IMG/VR virus record: IMGVR_UViG_3300022200_000068
Location: 1 to 49,325 of that record
Length of the DNA: 49,325 nucleotides
DNA from: a virus
Strand: one strand, 5' to 3'
The stretch's first letter is position 1. Each line of letters opens with the position of its first letter. Below the pieces are notes generated by a model. That model was given only the letters and a program-made list of their open reading frames with translations. It made no database searches and was not told the DNA's origin. The position numbers were made by a program, and so were the translations under genes. Shown in pieces: positions 7,742 through 16,393 of the stretch.

Positions 7742-7903
7742 ATGGTTACTTACACCAAGTCAAAAAGCGGCGTGTACGCGCCGCCAGCGTGGTGGGTAAA
7801 AGCCCACCCAGTGTACCGGGAGGTGCTGCACCATTCGAGCGTGGTGATATGGCGAGATGTGTACACCCGAGAGCAAATCCACGTTCGGCGTGTTTCTCAG
7901 TAG
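7742..7903 (+). CDS. 53-aa protein of unknown function
   Basis: A 53-residue frame starts at ATG 7742, with GAGGTAGG upstream as the ribosome-binding site. It begins MVTYTKSKSGVYAPPAWW and is rich in aromatic and basic residues, with a short beta-like C-terminal half (VVIWRDVYTREQIHVRRV). It lies between the terminator and the repeat region. I recognise no family. The start signal and amino acid mix suggest a real gene. Confidence 0.6.
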   Translation: MVTYTKSKSGVYAPPAWWVKAHPVYREVLHHSSVVIWRDVYTREQIHVRRVSQ

Positions 7904-7920
7904 CTAGCTACTGACTTGTA

Positions 7921-8087
7921 AGGTCTAAAGAAACCTTCGACTTTGCACCTGCGCCCAAGATTTTCATGCCCTAAGATTTCTTTAGGGCTGTCTCAGTAAG
8001 CGCGTACCAGCTTGTAGAGCCCTAAGATTTCTTTAGACCCCCAGCCAGCGTAAAATTTTTTGCTGCCCCTAAGATTTCTTTAGGGCT
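7921..8087. repeat. Four copies of a CCTAAGATTTCTTTAGG-type element
   Basis: Three direct copies lie at 7968-7989, 8019-8036 and 8067-8087, spaced 48-51 bp apart. A fourth, diverged inverted copy lies at 7921-7937. Each direct copy is a partial palindrome, with CCCTAA and TTAGGG arms complete in copies 1 and 3. The set borders the AT-rich region and may be binding sites for an initiator or a repressor. A shorter related piece (TAAAGAAACC) recurs near 8748. Confidence 0.75.
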
Positions 8088-8202
8088 CACCGATGTAAAA
8101 GACAAAAAGCTCGCGCAAACAACAAGTTACGAACAAATAGTTAAGACTTTTTTCGTGTAAAATTGTCTTAAACTTGCTAATTTTGTTTTTATAAAACAGT
8201 AA

Positions 8203-8672
8203 GTTAGATTAAAAACACGAAAGAAACGTGCAAACGGCGCGTCGGCGGCGCACTTCTGCACTATTGGGAATTTGCACCCTCAACTACTAGACAAAAATAA
8301 AGAATTTAAGTATTTGTCTAGTGTTTTGCCTAGATAAATGTCTTAACGCTGCACGTGCAATTCCCTCTTTTATATATATATTTATCTGTTATAAGAAATA
8401 TACATAGGTAAATTTGTATATATACGCACGGAAAAAATAAAAAACAACTTTAATTCGGCTGCCTAACAAGCCCGTGCAACGCTACGAAAAAAATTTTTGC
8501 AGACCCTCATTGGTTTCGAAATTTTTGTCTGCGGGCACCACTTTTAATTCTCACACCCTTACTTTTCAATCACTTAGACAAAAAAGATTAAGACTTTTAA
8601 CTAGACAAAATCGTTTACTTCTGTCTAGTAGTCCGATTTTTTTCCAAATTTCTTTCGTGTTTTCAATCTAAC
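8203..8672. repeat. 24-bp inverted repeat, arms 423 bp apart
   Basis: The left arm 8203-8226 (starting GTTAGATT and ending CGAAAGAAA) is repeated in inverted orientation at 8649-8672 with one mismatch. The arms bracket most of the AT-rich region. Such a long pair is unlikely by chance, even in AT-rich DNA. It could nucleate a large stem or mark the edges of a regulatory or inserted segment. Confidence 0.8.
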
Positions 8673-8712
8673 CCATTGAATTCGTGCTAAAAGACAAAAT
8701 AAAATTTTTGTC
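8287..8712. repeat. Inverted pairs of an AGACAAAA motif
   Basis: CTAGACAAA at 8287-8295 faces TTTGTCTAG at 8313-8321. CTAGACA at 8601-8607 faces TGTCTAG at 8622-8628. GACAAAA at 8693-8699 faces TTTTGTC at 8706-8712. Further single copies lie near 8100 and 8575. The repeated dyads look like binding sites for one dimeric protein, either an origin-binding initiator or a repressor. Confidence 0.7.
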
Positions 8713-8808
8713 TACTACGAAGATTCCTATCGACTAACTAACACTTGTAAAGAAACCTGCGTGGTGTTAGTTTGTGTTTTACTAGCTAACAAACCACCAG
8801 GAGCCGTC

Positions 8809-9264
8809 ATGACCGTATTTTCCCGCGTGCTGGAAAAGTCACATATCACTGTCTCGCGCCTCGCCCGTGAGCTGCAGGGGCTCGTGAGTCACTCGTACAT
8901 CCGCACATTCAAAAACACGGGCGAGTGCCCGGACAGCCGTAAGCTCATGCATATCGCCGACGCTATGGGCGTCGAGTATTTCACCCTGTTGGGCGATTAT
9001 CTCGGCAAGCCCAGTGTGCGAAGCGGCCCGTCCGTCCTGCACGACGGCAATCTGGCCGACGTGCAAATTCGTATGACAGTGCCGAAGTCGGACGTCGAGA
9101 ACATCCGGCGTCTTGTTGCAAGACTGTCCGCTCGTGCCATTACGAAACGCGGCTTGCCAGATCAACTGACCGGCCAGCCCAGCTCAACCTCAAACCACGA
9201 AGGGGGTACAAGCAGTGAACAGACAGTTGCCGCTGCACGTTCTCCATCGGGACGTGCCGAATGA
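8809..9264 (+). CDS. XRE/Cro-CI-like HTH DNA-binding protein
   Basis: The 151-residue product starts at ATG 8809, with GGAG 5 nt upstream. Residues 1-60 resemble a Cro/CI helix-turn-helix domain: SRLARELQG, a recognition-helix segment (SHSYIRTFKNTGECPDS), then HIADAMGVEYFTLLGDYL. The C-terminal third is Ser/Thr-rich and probably disordered. It is the first gene of the early operon and lies beside the dyad repeats, which it may bind. It is the best candidate for a lysogeny or early-gene regulator here. I see no CI-type peptidase domain. Confidence 0.65.
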   Translation: MTVFSRVLEKSHITVSRLARELQGLVSHSYIRTFKNTGECPDSRKLMHIADAMGVEYFTLLGDYLGKPSVRSGPSVLHDGNLADVQIRMTVPKSDVENIRRLVARLSARAITKRGLPDQLTGQPSSTSNHEGGTSSEQTVAAARSPSGRAE

Positions 9265-9433
9265 CTCTAGCACGCCGTATGTGCTCAACACAGCGGCGTT
9301 TGTAGCCTATATGGCTACCCTACCAGCCCGTCGCCACGCGGGCTTCTTACAGCGCCTTACAAGGCGCATTTCCAACCAACCCGCCCTGCGTGCCAACCAG
9401 GGCTACATTTACCAGAGGGGTATAACCACGTGA
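9215..9433 (+). CDS. 72-aa early protein, unknown
   Basis: A GTG start at 9215 has a G-rich upstream stretch (GAAGGGGG). The frame overlaps the end of the HTH gene by 50 nt and ends in a GTGA overlap with the next gene. The product is basic (for example FLQRLTRRISNQPALRANQG) with no recognised domain. The overlap pattern supports translation, though a 50-nt overlap is longer than usual here. Confidence 0.5.
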   Translation: MNRQLPLHVLHRDVPNDSSTPYVLNTAAFVAYMATLPARRHAGFLQRLTRRISNQPALRANQGYIYQRGITT

Positions 9434-9789
9434 TTATCACCACTAACAAAACCACGGCTGAAACCGTGCACCAGTTGCTGAAAGACCCGAATCCGGCTAA
9501 CGACAGTTTCCGGCGTATCTACCAGTTTTTCAGCTTTTACTCGGGCTCGTACCCGAGTATTACTTTTGTCACTAACGACGGATTTCGCTCGTCTTACGAC
9601 GAGGACAATCACTGCCAGGAAATCAATTTCCAGGTGTATGCGTTGGCATATGACAAGTACGACGAGGTCATTACCGACCCGGCCCACTACTGGAACCCAC
9701 CCGACGGGTGCCAGCATCGCCCCATCCTCACTGGAGGATGGGTAAACCACGGCTCTTACGACGAGCCTGACTGGAGCAGCCACACATGA
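9430..9789 (+). CDS. Small early protein, unknown (119 aa)
   Basis: It starts at GTG 9430 in a GTGA overlap with the preceding stop, with GAGGGG upstream. The acidic, aromatic product includes YDEDNHCQEINFQVYALAYD and a YWNPPDG motif near residue 80. The next protein has a similar YWDPP motif after a GGWV- or GWV-like turn, so the two may be distant relatives. I recognise no family. Confidence 0.65.
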   Translation: MIITTNKTTAETVHQLLKDPNPANDSFRRIYQFFSFYSGSYPSITFVTNDGFRSSYDEDNHCQEINFQVYALAYDKYDEVITDPAHYWNPPDGCQHRPILTGGWVNHGSYDEPDWSSHT

Positions 9790-10166
9790 ACGACATGGAC
9801 TATGCGGTGTTGGTGGCTTTCCTGCAGCGCACGGGTTGGAAAATGTCCGTCACCGACGGCGTGTGGGACTTCCATAACGGGCTGTCGCTGGCCGAGGATA
9901 GCTGGCAGGAACCTATCGAGACGCTCTCTGGCACTGAGATCACCACCACCCACGGCTGGGTGGGCTACGCCGAGACATACGAGCGCGGCACGTATTGGGA
10001 CCCCCCGATCACCGACGTGCAGGAGATATGCCGGAGTGCGCGGCTCACGGACGTGCTGACCGAGCTGGCGACGGTGGACCTGCGCAACGAGCTGGACAAT
10101 ATGTTTACGTATATCTACGAGGCTAACTACCTCGTAGATATGGACCCGACGGAGGAGTACGCATGA
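9786..10166 (+). CDS. Small early protein, unknown (126 aa)
   Basis: It overlaps the previous gene by ATGA and begins MNDMDYAVLVAFLQRTGWKM. It is acidic, with Trp and Tyr in the middle (TTHGWVGYAETYERGTYWDP), and ends in a helix. It shares the YW(N/D)PP motif with its neighbour. No family is recognised. It belongs to the coupled chain of early genes that may act on the host. Confidence 0.65.
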   Translation: MNDMDYAVLVAFLQRTGWKMSVTDGVWDFHNGLSLAEDSWQEPIETLSGTEITTTHGWVGYAETYERGTYWDPPITDVQEICRSARLTDVLTELATVDLRNELDNMFTYIYEANYLVDMDPTEEYA

Positions 10167-10372
10167 TTAACAGCAAGTACAACCCTCTCATCAAGTGCAG
10201 CTGCAGGCTGTGTCGTGCGGGTTCCCGCACTGTGTTTGGCAGGCACTGTCACCACGCAGCTGCCAGCAAGCTGCGCCATGCCTGGACGTTGATCGCTAGG
10301 CGTATTATCACCGGCTCGGACCCCGACGAGCTGGACACCCTGCCGGTGGTTTCCATCGGCTACACCGACTAA
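10163..10372 (+). CDS. 69-aa Cys/His-rich protein
   Basis: It overlaps the previous gene by ATGA. Residues 12-30 carry a cluster of metal-binding residues (CSCRLCRAGSRTVFGRHCHH) that could hold a zinc ion. The rest is basic and helical, with a short acidic end. It may be a small zinc-binding DNA or protein adaptor. No family is recognised. Confidence 0.6.
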   Translation: MINSKYNPLIKCSCRLCRAGSRTVFGRHCHHAAASKLRHAWTLIARRIITGSDPDELDTLPVVSIGYTD

Positions 10373-10394
10373 CCCATAACACAGGAGAGCACAC

Positions 10395-11501
10395 ATGAGT
10401 AAGTCCATACTCACGCAGGCTGCGAGCAACCTGCTGAAAGTCACGTTGTCCGGCACCGCAGGATGGTCGCCCAACCACAAAGTGTCTAATGGCGGCGCGG
10501 TGCTGGCTAACGAGTTCGGTGGCGACGCCAAGGCGTTCAAGGGCAGCGAGAACATCCTGCCGAGCCCGCACGACCAGGAATACAAGGCGCTGGTGAAGGC
10601 GTACAACGCCGTGCGGACGCACTTCTACGAGAGCACGATGCCGTTCGGCAACACGACGGACGCTAAAGGCGGCACCAAGGCCAGCGGCGAGCGTGCCATC
10701 ACGGTCAAGGCACTGGCCGATGGGAGTTTTCTCACGAAGAACGCGACGTTGCTGGCTGACCTGGATAATGCACGCACCGACTTCGCCAGCACCATAACCC
10801 AGAGAGTGTCCGAGGTGCAGTATAGCGGTGTGCTGGGCTCGCGTTTTGACGCGGGCAATTACCCGGACCCGGCGGACATCCACAACATGTGGCGTTACGA
10901 GCCTCTCGTGCCGGAGCCCATCACCGACGGGAGCAAGCTCAGCGGCATGAACCTGCCGAGGGATATGGTCGAGTCCATCGAGCGTAACTTGAACGACCAG
11001 ATCACTCAGCAGGTGAAATTCGGGCAGCAGCAGCTGGTCGACGACACGGTGAAGACCGTATCGGCTATGGTGGACAACCTCAGTAAGCTCTCAGGGTGGT
11101 TCACTGACCAGAAAGGCAAGCGTCCGTCCGTGTACGACAGCTTGGTGACCAACGTGCAGGACTCGATCAACAAGATGCGTGATTACGCACTGCCCGAGAC
11201 CAACCAGGGCGTGCGGCTGCTGGACCTCGCCGACGAAGTGGAGAAGCGGCTTAACCTGACCAACATCAACTCCAGCCAGTTTAAGAGCAACCACTCCCAG
11301 ACGGCACAGACTGTCGAAGCGGCGACGGAGGTACGTGACTTGCTGGAAGGCTGGGACTTCGAGACCGACGACCATCCTGAGCAGGCGGCACAAACCGAAC
11401 AGACCAGTGCACCTATGCCTGAAACCGAAGCGCAGCGCACGACTTCCGCCCTGCCTGACCAGATGGACGAGCTGGACGCCCTGCTGGCTGGTGGTTGGTA
11501 A
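10395..11501 (+). CDS. DUF3150-like protein, partner of the MoxR ATPase
   Basis: The 368-residue product starts at ATG 10395, with AGGAGAG upstream. Its N-terminal layout (SGTAGWSPNHK, then ENILPSPHDQEYKALVKAYN, then a segment before MPFG) resembles my recollection of DUF3150 proteins, which often sit next to a MoxR AAA+ gene in phages. The middle is helical and probably coiled-coil (residues about 195-290). The C-terminal 60 residues are acidic and low-complexity and end in DELDALLAGGW, an SSB-tail-like motif. The function is unknown. The neighbouring AAA+ and VWA genes suggest one remodelling machine. Confidence 0.6.
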   Translation: MSKSILTQAASNLLKVTLSGTAGWSPNHKVSNGGAVLANEFGGDAKAFKGSENILPSPHDQEYKALVKAYNAVRTHFYESTMPFGNTTDAKGGTKASGERAITVKALADGSFLTKNATLLADLDNARTDFASTITQRVSEVQYSGVLGSRFDAGNYPDPADIHNMWRYEPLVPEPITDGSKLSGMNLPRDMVESIERNLNDQITQQVKFGQQQLVDDTVKTVSAMVDNLSKLSGWFTDQKGKRPSVYDSLVTNVQDSINKMRDYALPETNQGVRLLDLADEVEKRLNLTNINSSQFKSNHSQTAQTVEAATEVRDLLEGWDFETDDHPEQAAQTEQTSAPMPETEAQRTTSALPDQMDELDALLAGGW

Positions 11502-11533
11502 GCACTCACTCACAATCTAAAAGGCACATAACA

Positions 11534-12718
11534 ATGACTACGAGCGTACTGGATATCGTTAACAACGCACCGATGTTGTTCCGCACCATGCAGAACGGGC
11601 GGCCTATGCCGGTGTATATGTCTGGCCCTCCCGGCTGCGGCAAGTCAGCGCTGGTCGAGACGGTGCTGCCTAACGTGCTCGAAGGGCACTTCTTCCACGA
11701 CGTGGAACCCGTCAAGCGGGAAGCCAAGCCCAATGTGCGGTGGTCGGCTGGCGGGACGGTCGCCGTGGTGACGGAGATTCTCTCCACGATGGAGTACGTG
11801 GATATTCGCGGTGTGCAGTATCCGATCAAGGATAAGGACACCGGACGGCATGAGCAGGTGTGGCTGGTGCCTAACCTCGTACGTACCGAGCAGTGGTGCT
11901 ACGACCAGGGGGCGAAGATCGTTGTGCTGTTCTTCGACGAGCTGCCGCAGGCTAACGCCGACGTGCAGAAAGCCGTGACCGACGTGAAGCTTAACGGACG
12001 TATCGGCTCGCACGGACTGCGCCGCACGACGTGGTGCTGGTCGGCGGGTAACAGGACGAAGGACCAAGCCGGAGCCAACCGGCTGTTGAGTATTCTTAGG
12101 AACCGGGTGATTAACTACGAAGTCAGTATGCCCGTGGCACCTTATGTTGCCTGGGCGAAAGATAACGGCATGGTGCCTGTTGTCAGTTCGTTCGTGGAGT
12201 TTAGGTCCGACCTGCTGGCCGACGTGCAGCCGACAAAAGAAGGACCGTTTCTCACTAACCGCTCGCTGTTCCAGGCGAGTCAGGCGATCAACGAATTCCG
12301 CAAGGCCGAGAAGATCACTGACCCGATGGTGCTGCCGGGCAGTGCGTTTGCTCGTGACACGGTGTCCGGGATCATCGGTGAACCTGCGATGGTCGAGCTA
12401 TATGCGTTCGCTGACACGGCAGCTGATCTGCCTAAGATCGCTGACATCGCACGTGACCCGATGGGTGCGAAGCTGCCGAGCAGCGAGAAGATGGCGGCGC
12501 AGTACGCAGTGGCGGGGCTGATAACTAGCGGGGCCACGCTGAGCAACTTTAGCCAGATGTGGAAGTACGCTGAGCGGTTGATGCGGGATATGCAGGTGAA
12601 GATTGCTAACGATCTGTTAGCTAGCCCGGAGTTCGGCGGCGCACTGTATAACGCGCCGGAGTTCAGTAAGTGGCTGGCGACTAATCGGTCGCTGGTTCGT
12701 GCGACGTTCACTGTTTAG
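11534..12718 (+). CDS. MoxR-family AAA+ ATPase
   Basis: The 394-residue product starts at ATG 11534. The Walker A motif GPPGCGKS lies at residues 31-38, Walker B (VVLFFDELPQA) at about 130-140, and a sensor-1-like Asn in WSAGNR near residue 171. MoxR AAA+ proteins form hexamers that remodel or activate target proteins, and they usually work with a VWA-domain partner, which is encoded 1.2 kb downstream. A longer frame begins at 11495 but lacks a better start. The stop lies 3 nt before the AGGAGG of the next gene. Confidence 0.88.
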   Translation: MTTSVLDIVNNAPMLFRTMQNGRPMPVYMSGPPGCGKSALVETVLPNVLEGHFFHDVEPVKREAKPNVRWSAGGTVAVVTEILSTMEYVDIRGVQYPIKDKDTGRHEQVWLVPNLVRTEQWCYDQGAKIVVLFFDELPQANADVQKAVTDVKLNGRIGSHGLRRTTWCWSAGNRTKDQAGANRLLSILRNRVINYEVSMPVAPYVAWAKDNGMVPVVSSFVEFRSDLLADVQPTKEGPFLTNRSLFQASQAINEFRKAEKITDPMVLPGSAFARDTVSGIIGEPAMVELYAFADTAADLPKIADIARDPMGAKLPSSEKMAAQYAVAGLITSGATLSNFSQMWKYAERLMRDMQVKIANDLLASPEFGGALYNAPEFSKWLATNRSLVRATFTV

Positions 12719-12727
12719 GAGGTGAGC

Positions 12728-12946
12728 ATGGCTGAGTATGACGAGGAGCTGGTGCGGGTGTTGGCGCGGCATCGGCTGAGTGAGTGCACCATCGTCGACT
12801 TGATGGTGTTCGCTGAGAGAGCGATGGAGGCTGTTATCAAACAGACGATGTCCGCTGAATCTGTAGCTGAAGAATTGAAAGACAACGACGTCGACGTAAG
12901 CGGGCACCTTCAAGTAATGCACGCTGAGCACGGAGGACACCAGTGA
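12728..12946 (+). CDS. 72-aa acidic helical protein
   Basis: AGGAGG lies 5 nt before ATG 12728. The product is helical and acidic (starting MAEYDEELVRVLARHRLSEC). Its opening, an acidic stretch followed by ELVR, recurs in the next gene (LTDEELVRTVR), so the two may be related. It overlaps the next gene by GTGA. No family is recognised. Confidence 0.65.
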   Translation: MAEYDEELVRVLARHRLSECTIVDLMVFAERAMEAVIKQTMSAESVAEELKDNDVDVSGHLQVMHAEHGGHQ

Positions 12947-13134
12947 ACACGAATCTGACTGACGAGGAGCTGGTGCGGACGGTGCGTAACACAGGCTGCG
13001 GGCCGTTGGCTGAGCGGTTGGCTGAGCGGTTGGAGGATGCCATTGACCGGGAGCAGGAGACACGCGCTGCTCTCGACGCACTGTATAAACGGCTTGTCGC
13101 ACTGAGCGAGGACGTGAGCTACATAGGAGGGTGA
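12943..13134 (+). CDS. 63-aa helical protein
   Basis: It starts at GTG 12943 inside the stop of the previous gene, with GGAGGAC upstream. A short duplicated motif (GPLAERLAERLEDAID) gives a strongly helical, charged middle. The DEELVR start resembles the preceding gene. The function is unknown. It lies between the ATPase and the first Gly-X gene. Confidence 0.62.
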   Translation: MNTNLTDEELVRTVRNTGCGPLAERLAERLEDAIDREQETRAALDALYKRLVALSEDVSYIGG

Positions 13135-13168
13135 CGTGATCTGTCTGCGTACGTACGCCACCATAAGT

Positions 13169-13960
<792 letters not shown>

Positions 13961-13982
<22 letters not shown>

Positions 13983-15106
13983 CGGAAGCTATCAGCGCAG
14001 TGTTGGCTAGCCCAAAGACGGCATTCTTTGCTGTGTATCTCATGCAGCGTATGCAGATTAAGTATGACCCAGCGGTTAAGACAGCACGCACTAACGGACG
14101 CGACATCGTGGTTGGTGACTGGTTCTGCGGGCTGAACACTAAGCAGGCCGTGTTCGTGCTGGCTCACGAGATACTGCACGGAGTGCTGGACCATATGCCA
14201 CGCGCTGAGCTGTACCGACAGCGGGGGTTCGGCATCGACCTCAAGCCGTTCTCCGACCAGCGTGCCAACAAGGCGATGGATGCTGTTATTAACGCAGCAT
14301 TAGTTGAGGCACGTATCGGTGAGATGCCGGAGGGCGGGATATTCCGCAGCCGAGACGACGCGGATAAAACCTGGGACGCCATCTACCCAGAGTTCGAGGA
14401 GGACGAAGAAGACGAAGGGTTCGACGAGCACGAACCAGCACCCGACGGTGCCGAAGAAGGTGACGCTGACCATAAGCAAGCGCTGCAGCAAGCGGTGAAC
14501 GCAGCCAAGGCGCAGGGCACACTGCCCGGTGCCATCGGTAGGATGGTGGAGGAAGTGCTTAACCCGACGCAGCCGTGGGTAGATGTGCTGCGTGACTTTG
14601 TCACTAACTGCACAGGGAGAGACGAGACCAGCTACCGTAGGCTGAACCGTCGCAGGCTGGTGACGCCCCCTAACTTGGCGTTGCCGGGGTACGACGGGCA
14701 CCATCTGGACACTATGGTGGTTGCTATAGATACGTCAGGGTCCATCTCCGACAGAGAGATGAGTGCCTTTACCGGGGAACTGGCAGGCATCATCGAGGAC
14801 GTCAGCCCCCGTGAGCTGCACGTGATCTGGTGGGACACTGAGGCTGTCGCTGAGCTTATCGAAGACGGGACGGTGGACGATTTGGATCAACTCGAAGCTT
14901 ACGGTGGCGGCGGCACGAGCTACGACTGCGTGCCTAAGAAGATCGACGAACTGGGCATCGACCCGGACGTGGTGGTTTGCTTTACAGATGGGTATGTTAG
15001 CTGGCCCGGTGCCGACACTATCCAATGGCCACACATAACAGTGTCAACATCTACTAACGGCGCACCCTTCGGTGCCAACATACAGGTAGAGGTAAGCAAT
15101 GGATAA
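13961..15106 (+). CDS. Metallopeptidase-like plus VWA-domain protein (DUF2201-like)
   Basis: The 381-residue product starts at ATG 13961, with GGAGA 6 nt upstream. The N-terminal domain has a zinc-peptidase signature, HEILH (residues 69-73) followed by DH. A very acidic linker (about 143-170) follows. The C-terminal VWA-like domain has a MIDAS motif DTSGS at 256-260, a GGGGTS loop, and CFTDGY near the end. This layout matches VWA-like metallopeptidases that pair with MoxR ATPases, and that ATPase is nearby. Whether it cleaves protein is unknown. A longer frame that reads through the repeats as Arg/Leu/Gln is a shadow. Confidence 0.85.
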
Positions 15107-15296
15107 ACCCAAGTCATACGCTGGTTTATTGGCTGGTGTCGGTCGGTACTGGGGCCGATGCACTATCGCCGACCGCACAGGCATATCTAAGACGGACCAA
15201 TACATGCTGCTGAGCGGCCAGATGAAAGAACCGCGCACCAGCGGGCAGCGTGTAGCAGTGCACCGGGCGTGGAAAGAACTCTACTGGGATGAATAA
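15099..15296 (+). CDS. 65-aa small, possibly HTH protein
   Basis: ATG 15099 overlaps the end of the VWA gene, with GAGGTAAG upstream. The middle (IADRTGISKTDQYMLLSG) could form a helix-turn-helix, and the rest is basic and aromatic. It may be a small regulator, but the match is weak. It is 65 residues long, and the next start overlaps its end by 8 nt. Confidence 0.55.
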   Translation: MDKPKSYAGLLAGVGRYWGRCTIADRTGISKTDQYMLLSGQMKEPRTSGQRVAVHRAWKELYWDE

Positions 15297-15480
15297 TATG
15301 CGCTACACGATTGATGTAAAAGTGACGGGGTATGCGAGCGTCGAGGTCGACGCTGTCAGTTTGGAAGTCGCAGAGGAGGCGGCAGCTAATGACGTGTTGG
15401 CTAACTACTCAGTGTCAGAACTGCGGTGGAAAGAGCTGACTACTACGACGCTGACGTCTAACGAGATTTCAGGAGGGTGA
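15289..15480 (+). CDS. 63-aa beta/helix protein, unknown
   Basis: It starts at ATG 15289 or, equally likely, at ATG 15298. The opening (MRYTIDVKVTGYASVEVDA) reads as beta strands and then a helix (EVAEEAAANDVL). This resembles small phage proteins in which a beta hairpin precedes a helix, but no family is assigned. The stop lies 1 nt before the start of the next 23-codon gene, whose AGGAGG lies inside this gene. Confidence 0.6.
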   Translation: MNNMRYTIDVKVTGYASVEVDAVSLEVAEEAAANDVLANYSVSELRWKELTTTTLTSNEISGG

Positions 15481-15481
15481 T

Positions 15482-15553
15482 ATGAGACGGCAAGTTATCG
15501 ACGGCGCTGCCGCTGAAATCAACGATAAATTGGAGCGTGGGCATGACTACTAA
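15482..15553 (+). CDS. Possible 23-aa micro-gene
   Basis: A strong AGGAGGGTGAT precedes ATG 15482. The frame encodes 23 residues (starting MRRQVIDGAAAEIN) and overlaps the next gene's start by 11 nt. The excellent ribosome-binding site argues that it is translated, either as a real peptide or to couple translation to the downstream gene. Confidence 0.45.
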   Translation: MRRQVIDGAAAEINDKLERGHDY

Positions 15554-15722
15554 CAGGCGCAACGAAGTGTGTAAAGAGATCAGGCACCTGCTGAGCCAAG
15601 CAGCGGACTTGAGCGCTAAGATGTGGACGGACGATGACTCGTACGACTTGGTCATGGCGCGTAACTTTCTGCTGGCACTTAACAGCCGACACAAGAAAGA
15701 GGCGAGCGATGACGCATCTTGA
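15543..15722 (+). CDS. 59-aa helical protein
   Basis: It starts at ATG 15543, with GGAGCG upstream, inside the end of the micro-gene. The product is helical and charged (for example EIRHLLSQAADLSAKM, then YDLVMARNFLLALNSR). It overlaps the next gene by 14 nt. The function is unknown. Confidence 0.55.
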   Translation: MTTNRRNEVCKEIRHLLSQAADLSAKMWTDDDSYDLVMARNFLLALNSRHKKEASDDAS

Positions 15723-15891
15723 GTACATAAAAAACCTAATACCTTACGCAGACCTGTGGATGCAGGAGCAGATAGCCGCAGAACTGGAGGTGCGGGATGA
15801 AAAAATCACAGCGTTACGACTCGCTGTGCGGGAGCTACGCGAGCGAGTGGCAGAGCTGTCCGCTGAGGGCGCAGCCAATGAGGGTCCATAA
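15709..15891 (+). CDS. 60-aa coiled-coil protein
   Basis: ATG 15709 follows GAGGCGAG. The C-terminal half is a clear amphipathic helix (DEKITALRLAVRELRERVAE), probably a dimeric coiled coil. Proteins of this kind are common filler genes in phage early operons. It overlaps the next gene by 14 nt. The function is unknown. Confidence 0.58.
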   Translation: MTHLEYIKNLIPYADLWMQEQIAAELEVRDEKITALRLAVRELRERVAELSAEGAANEGP

Positions 15892-16393
15892 CACAATTAC
15901 GGAAAACTGGGATTGGGCAGACGATATATTCGACCGCTTTCTGGCGGACACAAAACGTGTCGGCTTGAGGTTCACAGGCGTAGAGCGCCAAGAGAACCCG
16001 GACGGTACGACGCGGCTGCTTGTACACGGTTGGGTTAACGTGCCAAACCTGTTGAAAAAGATGCCTGCGGTTGTCGCTCCGCTATCCGTGATTCACCATT
16101 TTCTGTCAGTGGGTGGGGAGATATACGCGGACTTTTTTCCTCACTACAACGGAAGCGGGGTACGCCTGTCCGTAGAACACACTAACTACGCAGGGTTGGT
16201 CGATGCATCGGTGCCAATAATAGCTGCAAGCCTGGACGACTGGTGCGACGAGCTGCGGGATGACATCGACACGCTCGCGGTCAAGCTGCGGGACATCATA
16301 AACGGATACGTAGGCAAACTCGCTGACTCACTGGACGATGAGCTTGCGTACCTGGAGGCTAACGAGGTGCAAAATGCAGACAGTCGTGGTTGA
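15878..16393 (+). CDS. 171-aa early protein, unknown
   Basis: I start at ATG 15878, with GAGGGC upstream; a longer frame from 15797 overlaps the previous gene fully. The N-terminal half looks like a beta domain (RLLVHGWVNVPNLL), and the C-terminal half is a long acidic helix (DWCDELRDDIDTLAVKLRD). It overlaps the DNA polymerase gene by 20 nt. No family is recognised. The location suggests a replication-associated role. Confidence 0.6.
   Translation: MRVHNTITENWDWADDIFDRFLADTKRVGLRFTGVERQENPDGTTRLLVHGWVNVPNLLKKMPAVVAPLSVIHHFLSVGGEIYADFFPHYNGSGVRLSVEHTNYAGLVDASVPIIAASLDDWCDELRDDIDTLAVKLRDIINGYVGKLADSLDDELAYLEANEVQNADSRG

Larger units (their letters stand above)
8100..8760. other. AT-rich non-coding region; candidate replication origin or control region
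   Basis: About 660 bases without a convincing gene, much richer in A and T than the flanking DNA, with long A and T tracts. It contains a 24-bp inverted repeat far apart, repeated AGACAAAA motifs arranged as inverted pairs, and runs such as the TATATATA near 8370. It sits between the leftward packaging genes and the long rightward early operon, just before an HTH regulator. Initiator-bound repeats beside an AT-rich unwinding region are a common origin plan. It could instead be a divergent promoter/operator region, or both. Confidence 0.5.
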
